Below, in pieces: positions 58,981-64,000 of a DNA stretch of 64,000 bases. Position 1 is the stretch's first letter. The number at the start of each line of letters is the position of its first letter. The notes beneath the pieces are model-generated. The model worked only from the letters and a program-made list of their open reading frames with translations, did not search any database and was not told where the DNA came from. The stretch covers positions 3,523,210 through 3,587,209 of the forward strand of contig JACAXG010000053.1 of the NCBI GenBank assembly GCA_018881555.1, written 5' to 3'. The translations under genes and the position numbers were made by a program. This DNA is from Amblyornis subalaris (Eukaryota; Chordata; Aves; Passeriformes; Ptilonorhynchidae).

Positions 58981-61859
58981 GTCATAAAGTTGCTCTATAG
59001 ATCACTTATCTAAGGATATCCTGTAAGACTACCTAAGAGACTGTTTGAGTCGTGAACCAAGGGCAAATGCTGAACTCAACTGAACTGAATAATAACTGGA
59101 AGAAATGCTGAACAGAATGCTGAAACAGCAGCTGAAACTGAATACTCATGAGGCCTGGGTGGTGCCTGGGAAAGAGGCCACCGTTTGAGGAGCTGTCACT
59201 ATGCAGAGTTACTGAAAGAGAATCTCTCTCACTTCTGCTCTTGGAGAGACAGAGCCTCTCAGGGCAAACATGTAGTACTCATAAAGTTGGGCCCAGTTTA
59301 GAGGAGTGAATCATTTGCTGCTTGCTGAGTAAAAGGTCCCCTTATAAGAGCAGGGCTAATCTGACAGTGTTTCTTTTCCCTAGGGAATAGAGGTAAGACA
59401 AAATCTTATCAAACTTGGCCTTTCTTAGCCCAATAATGGCAAAGGGCATGATTGCAAAAACGCTGCCTTCTGGGTTTCTTGCCAGCCTTTATTCAATGAT
59501 TACTCCTACCTATCCACAAAGTTCCTTTGCCTTCCCTTTACAAAGCATAACTAATGAAGAATAAATAATTTAAAGTGTTTAAAATGTGAGTTTTCTGGAC
59601 CTAGTTATCTTAGGAGTGGCTGGCACTTTGCCAGCAGTGACCAACATGCCTGACTTTCTGACAGGTGAAACGAAGCAAAAATGGTGCTCATTGAAGCAAA
59701 ACCTCCCAACAGGGTATGCTCATGGGGAAGGTGACCAGAAAGAACTTGTGTGATCATCCACTGTGACCTCTTGAATATTGCAGAATATTAAAGAACTAAA
59801 TGTAATCCAGAATACGACATTCACCCAATTGCTCCATGTTTTGCACTGCTGTTTCACTACCAAATGACAGTGCAAAAGAATGATTCAGTCTCATTCCTGT
59901 GAATTAAAACTGCAGGAAACATGCAACATTGATGAAAACTACTAAAGAAGTCTAACTGCTTGAGCTGAAGCATGAAACACTGCATATAAAATGACCACTT
60001 TAAATAAAATGGGAGAGGGGAGAAATATTCCCAAATAACANGACAGGCAGTAAAATCAACACATTGATACAAAATCACCAGTTCTCTCGTCCGCCTGTCT
60101 CTTAACAAACATTAAAAGTATCAACTTTTAGTCTATAGTAAGATGGTAATCTTTATTCTGACAAAACAAGAAGTCTCTGAGAACCCTTCACTGCTTCAAA
60201 TTTTCTAGGGACAATTTCCACTTGTATTTCCTATAAGCATCTTCTCCACCTGGAGGATTCCTTATGCTTGGACATTTAATACAAGTATTAGGTAGATACC
60301 AGTGGAAAGTCATTCAAAGCTTCAAAAGGAAAATTTCCAGAGTAACATTTGAAAATAATTTCTTTTCTTTGAGAAGATTATCTAGGACGGTGTGAAACCA
60401 GGCACTCAAGAAATACTGTCAGCAGGATGGCATGATACAGAGCTGGTCTTTGGCTAAGATAACTAGGAAAAGGCAGAACATAAAGAATGTTCTTTGTAAT
60501 GTGAGCATTTTGGACCAACGTGATAAATGGGTTTGTGGAGCTCCTCATGTTTCCTGAAGGAATCACACTGTACAAGTACAGCATGTCTGTCAAACAAAGT
60601 TGCTATGAATCACAACAAATAGGAAGACTTAAATCTGCAGTTGCAGCTTTTCTGCCTTTTTGTAATTTCTTTATGTTCTTAGATACATTAAGAAGGATTC
60701 AGGAAAAAAAAAATATATAATAAAAACAAACAAATATATTTTGCTGTTAGAAGATATTTTTAAATCCACTTTAAACTGTTTCATCTGCTAAATAAATTAT
60801 CAAGGTTTATTCATTTTAGCAGATCAGACCATAGAGTTTCCAAGAGAACTTTGTACCAATTTGAGACAAAACTAGTTTAGCCTACTTTCTTCATATTCTT
60901 TAAACATAAAGTATTGCCGTAAAAAGATTTGCCTGAAAAATTGTGTCCAGCTGTTGCAGAATCCTTCTTGCCACATAAATTAAGTGCAACTACTTCAAAA
61001 CATCTTTTGCAATTCTTCACTGCCTGAACATAGGCTCTATTTCTGTGGTACTTAAAGATATATCTCCTCTGCTTTTCTGAGTATTGTGACAAAAGCAAAG
61101 AACCAAATTTTTTATGCTTCCAAAACCTTAAGCTTATAGCTCTCCATATTTGTTCCACTTACCATGGCATAACTACTTCTGCTAAGGAATGATTAAGATA
61201 TTTCCCAACCTGTTTCTCTAACATGTGCTTTGTCCAGAGATCACAGCAGGTTGATAACAATACTGAGAAAGGAGATAAGAATTCCTTTAAAAAAAAAAAT
61301 GCAGCTGATTGATGTGCAAAATGAAAATAAAGAAAAGAACATTGACAGCTGAGCAGAGCATTTCATACTTCAAAGCATAAAATTTAGTTATTTTTGTAAT
61401 ATTTATAATTTCTTTCATGTTATATGATAAGCTCAAATCCTACAAGTTCTTCACATGTCCCGAAATCCCATTAAATACCTTCTTAGAAAGAAAAAAGCTT
61501 ACTAAACTGGCACACAAATGTAGGAAATCATCCATCTTTTCAGCTTTTTTATTTACTTTTCTAATGCAGTATCTATTAGTTTCACCATATTTTTACGGAC
61601 TATCAGAAAAAGAAACAAGTAAATTATCTAAACACATTACTCTTCAAGAAATAAACCTTGAGAGACACATAAATATTCTGCTACAGCATGAGAATTTTCC
61701 CCCTGTTAAGCTCCACTCACCACAAGCAATAGGTTTTCACTTCAAGGTCACCTCCCTCCTCCCTTCAGGAGTCTCAAGTTTCTTCCAGTTAGTAGCTTGG
61801 CAACCNCGTCCATCTTCCTTTCCTTACTTACTGGCAATACAGGCAGTGTTGGACAGTTA
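58981..61859. other. AT-rich DNA, no supported gene
   Basis: No gene is supported. The 147-codon plus frame at 61417-61860 is the longest and includes one unknown residue; no domain is seen. A short region at 59066-59143 repeats the motif ATGCTGAA/CTGAA irregularly. A 93-codon minus frame (60877-61158) is Lys/Cys/Arg-rich without a known motif. Confidence 0.55.
59066..59143. repeat. Irregular CTGAA-containing motif array
   Basis: AATGCTGAAC (59066), CAACTGAACTGAAT, AAATGCTGAACAG (59103), AATGCTGAAACAG and AGCTGAAACTGAA recur within about 80 bases. It looks like degraded short tandem duplication with no regular period. Confidence 0.6.
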
Positions 61860-61920
61860 GAAAACAAAAAAAAACAAAACAAAAACAAATCAAAACAAAA
61901 CACACAGCCCCCCAAAAAAC
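61860..61920. repeat. (AAAAC)n-like A/C-rich simple repeat
   Basis: About 60 bases composed of AAAAC/AAAC units (GAAAACAAAAAAAAACAAAA, CAAAACAAAACACACAGCCC) ending in CCCCCCAAAAAA. No G or T occurs over most of it. It resembles the complement of the G/T-rich tract at 10.54 kb in unit composition. It may be an A-rich tail, but no retroposon body is recognisable upstream. Confidence 0.85.
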
Positions 61921-63216
61921 ATAGAAAATAATATTTAAAAGATATCTGTTATTTATTTCTCTGAGTCATTTTGTATAGACATATTCCTGGATGCTTTCAA
62001 ATGCCAGCTTCAGTGAGGATGAAATGCCTTTCTTTTGTTCTTCATCTTCTAAGTGAAAACATTTAAATTTACTGAAAGCATGGGGGGGGAAAGACTCAAG
62101 TGTGGTGTGGAGAGCGAGTCCCACCAATTATCTTTTTTGGCCATTATGTGGTTCTTAAGAATATTCTGGTGGATCTCAAAATTAATCATGTTGCTGGGTT
62201 GCCACACACAATCTGTAAAAGGGATGCTTTCTGCTTTTTAGGGAGCAGTTCACCCCATTGCATTAGGATCTGGAGAGGGACTAATTGACAGATGATACTA
62301 GGAGAAGAAAGCCTGAGAGAGACTGCTCAGCCGACACAGCCAATTAATGTGAGACAAACTGGCAGCAGACCAGGGGATGGTACTTACTTTGGGAGGTTTA
62401 ATTTAAATTAATGAACAGTGTCCTATAAGAAGGGTCAAAAAAGGAAACTTGCTGTACTGTTTCTTCACTTGAGGCTCTTAAAAAAGTTAGCTGACCTACA
62501 GATCTCCTGTATCTCCATTGCTCAGAGAATTGCAACCTTCTTTATTTTCACTGTTTTTCTCTTTCTGTGTTTTTTCTGCTTCTGGCCTGTTGGCTTAGCT
62601 CTTGGTATGTTTTATGGTTGTTTTCCCACTTTTTCTTTTTTTCTGTTTGTTTCTTAAAAACTACCCTACTTAATTTTTATCCTTTCCGCTCTGAATTTTG
62701 CAATCCTTGTTCCAAGTTTTCTGCTTCCTGGCTATGGATCACATACATTTTTTTTCCTGCCATGCAAACAGCCATGGGAATAGGCAACTTGCACTGGTTA
62801 TATCCTGCCTGAATGTCCAACACATGCAGCAGCTGCCTGCATGAAGTGGTGCCGTGGGATCAGGATTATGGTAGGTGACTTTCAGGGAGCAGAGGATCGC
62901 TCTGCCAGCAGCTGCTGGAGCACATCACAGGGCGGCTGCTGGAACGTGTCCAGGGTCATGCAGATTTATCCACTCCCACGGCATTTCTCCACTGCTCTGC
63001 ACATTGATCTCATCTTTCAACCCTCCCTGGGAGTGCTGAACCAGCCTGGGGAGGAAGGATATGGAACATATATTTAGTGCCACTGTAAGTGAAAATTAAA
63101 AATGTGATTTTCATTTCTTTGTTAAAATTTTACAGGGAAAAAAAAAAACAAAACCAAACAAATATGAACAGTTGAAACCTTCCCGTATCTTTATAAAAAA
63201 TAATAAATGTATTTTT
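61921..63216. other. AT-rich DNA, no supported gene
   Basis: No gene is supported. It includes a G8 run near 62082, a T-rich stretch at about 62540-62665 and an A-rich segment AAAAAAAAAAACAAAACC at about 63138. The plus frames of 78-81 codons at 62418-63077 overlap and look like noise. Confidence 0.6.
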
Positions 63217-63303
63217 ATATGCATTCTGCACTTGTACACTGTGCATTGACACATACACCTGCTCATATACGTCATGTATATGCTCACGCTCATGTATGTG
63301 TCA
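63217..63303. repeat. Degenerate alternating purine-pyrimidine tract
   Basis: Contains TATATGCATTCTGCAC, GTACACTGTGCATTGACACA, TACACCTG, CATATACGTCATGTATATGC and CATGTATGTGT. It is similar in character to the 13.7 kb tract: decayed TG/CA/TA repeat sequence with several short palindromes (for example CATATACG/GTATATG-like). The Tyr/Met/Cys-rich 60-codon minus frame across it is an artefact. Confidence 0.7.
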
Positions 63304-63618
63304 CTTGGTCACTGAAACATAGGCACTTGTATAATAGAGCACAACAGCTCTTTCACAGTACTGAAACACTTTGAAATTATATTTTAAAATAGAAAATTAA
63401 GGCAGAAGGGGAACTGCTAAGAGAGTTACAGGCAGACCNTATCCATTTTAAGCTACAGTCAGGATGTTGTAACTAACCTGAAATCNGTGAAGGGTGTGAA
63501 GAGCAGCATGTCTTCTCTTAGGAATCGTGGCCTGTTAAAACAGAAACGCTAAAGAATATATGAAACCAAACTCATTTTCAAAAAAACTCCACATTTCTCT
63601 GTATTTATTCATCTGCAG
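63304..63618. other. Unique AT-rich DNA, no supported gene
   Basis: No reading frame of note. It ends in the pyrimidine-rich acceptor-like sequence of the exon candidate that follows. Confidence 0.6.
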
Positions 63619-63658
63619 AAGTGCAATTGAAACCAAAGTGAGCCAGAACTTGAGCAAA
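63619..63658 (+). CDS. Low-confidence candidate short coding exon
   Basis: A strong acceptor (CTGTATTTATTCATCTGCAG, ending 63618) precedes 40 bases that end AGCAAA at GTAAGAG. One frame is open: one base, then 13 codons reading SAIETKVSQNLSK, so intron phases would be 2 and 0. The frame continues open into the putative intron, and the surrounding 67-codon frame (63560-63763) could equally be read through. At 40 bases an open frame has little evidential weight; the splice sites are the only support. Confidence 0.15.
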
Positions 63659-64000
63659 GTAAGAGTGAAAAAGGGCAATCCATGGGATTGGGAGGCAGAG
63701 GGAGAAGGCAGGAAGCTTCATGTTTTACACATATATATGGAGAGGGAAAATAAAAGGGATTAACATTCTAAACCCNTAGCCTATTTTGTAATCAGTTTTT
63801 CTCTTCAGCTATCTACAGTGATTGCAAGGTGAAATGCAAATTAATACCACTTGTGTCTCCTACCTCATCCTTACTCGTGTGTTGGAAAGAGATGGGACAA
63901 TAACTACACCTCTCCTGTAGATGGTGAGTAGCCTGTTACCCAAAGATGCTGCCTGCATCTTTGGTCTTAACCAGCAACACACACTGATGTTGTATGTGTA
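63659..64000. other. Unique DNA to window end, nothing recognised
   Basis: No gene or repeat is recognised. A short CATATATATGG run occurs near 63731. Sequence is truncated at the window boundary. Confidence 0.6.

Noticed and set aside
61417..61860. 147-codon plus-strand frame
   Set aside because: Composition typical of translated AT-rich DNA, one unknown residue, no domain, and it runs into a simple repeat.
1..64000. CRISPR array, phage, insertion sequence or bacterial gene cluster
   Set aside because: No regularly spaced direct repeats and no prokaryotic coding density; avian LINE and LTR content places the sequence in a bird genome.

Overview
This is a eukaryotic, almost certainly avian, nuclear genomic window. 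It is AT-rich, with scattered single-base N calls rather than gap runs. It has no operons, no bacterial-style gene packing and no long reading frames: the longest are 172 codons (interrupted by four N-containing codons) and 163 codons (overlapping an LTR fragment). The diagnostic signal is its interspersed repeats. Six 5'-truncated CR1 (chicken repeat 1) LINE copies are present, several ending in the CR1 'AATCATAGAATC'-type tail and several still encoding recognisable pieces of the CR1 ORF2 C-terminus. Two stretches resemble avian endogenous-retrovirus LTRs. No SINE family is apparent. That combination points to a bird; the LTR types lean toward a songbird, but that narrower placement rests on memory of the repeat families and was not searched.

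Layout. 1-6.3 kb: unique AT-rich DNA. 6.27-6.58 kb: LTR fragment, plus strand. 10.54-10.71 kb: strikingly G/T-biased low-complexity tract. 13.74-13.88 kb: degenerate TG/CA/TA tract. 15.69-16.40 kb: CR1, minus. 17.33-17.78 kb: unclassified, possibly retroelement-derived, GC-richer block. 20.20-20.30 kb: the best protein-coding exon candidate (plus strand, 35 open codons, good acceptor). 21.87-22.43 kb: CR1, minus. 29.23-29.80 kb: CR1, minus, with an internal junction. 33.23-33.35 kb: short CR1 tail, minus, followed at 33.67-34.06 kb by an LTR, plus. 36.2-43.3 kb: further low-confidence exon candidates. 45.74-46.32 kb: the only plus-strand CR1. 49.88-49.98 kb: short CR1 tail, minus. 58.92-58.98 kb: ATCT-type microsatellite. 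61.86-61.92 kb: AAAAC-type repeat. 63.22-63.30 kb: a second alternating purine/pyrimidine tract.

No complete gene can be supported. The window reads as intergenic or long-intron DNA. Several short segments have convincing splice sites on both sides and an open frame, but they lie on both strands and their phases cannot be chained into one gene, so at most some are real. There is no CRISPR array, tRNA, rRNA or identifiable gene system here, and I found no convincing evidence of an undescribed biological system; the findings below are modest leads.
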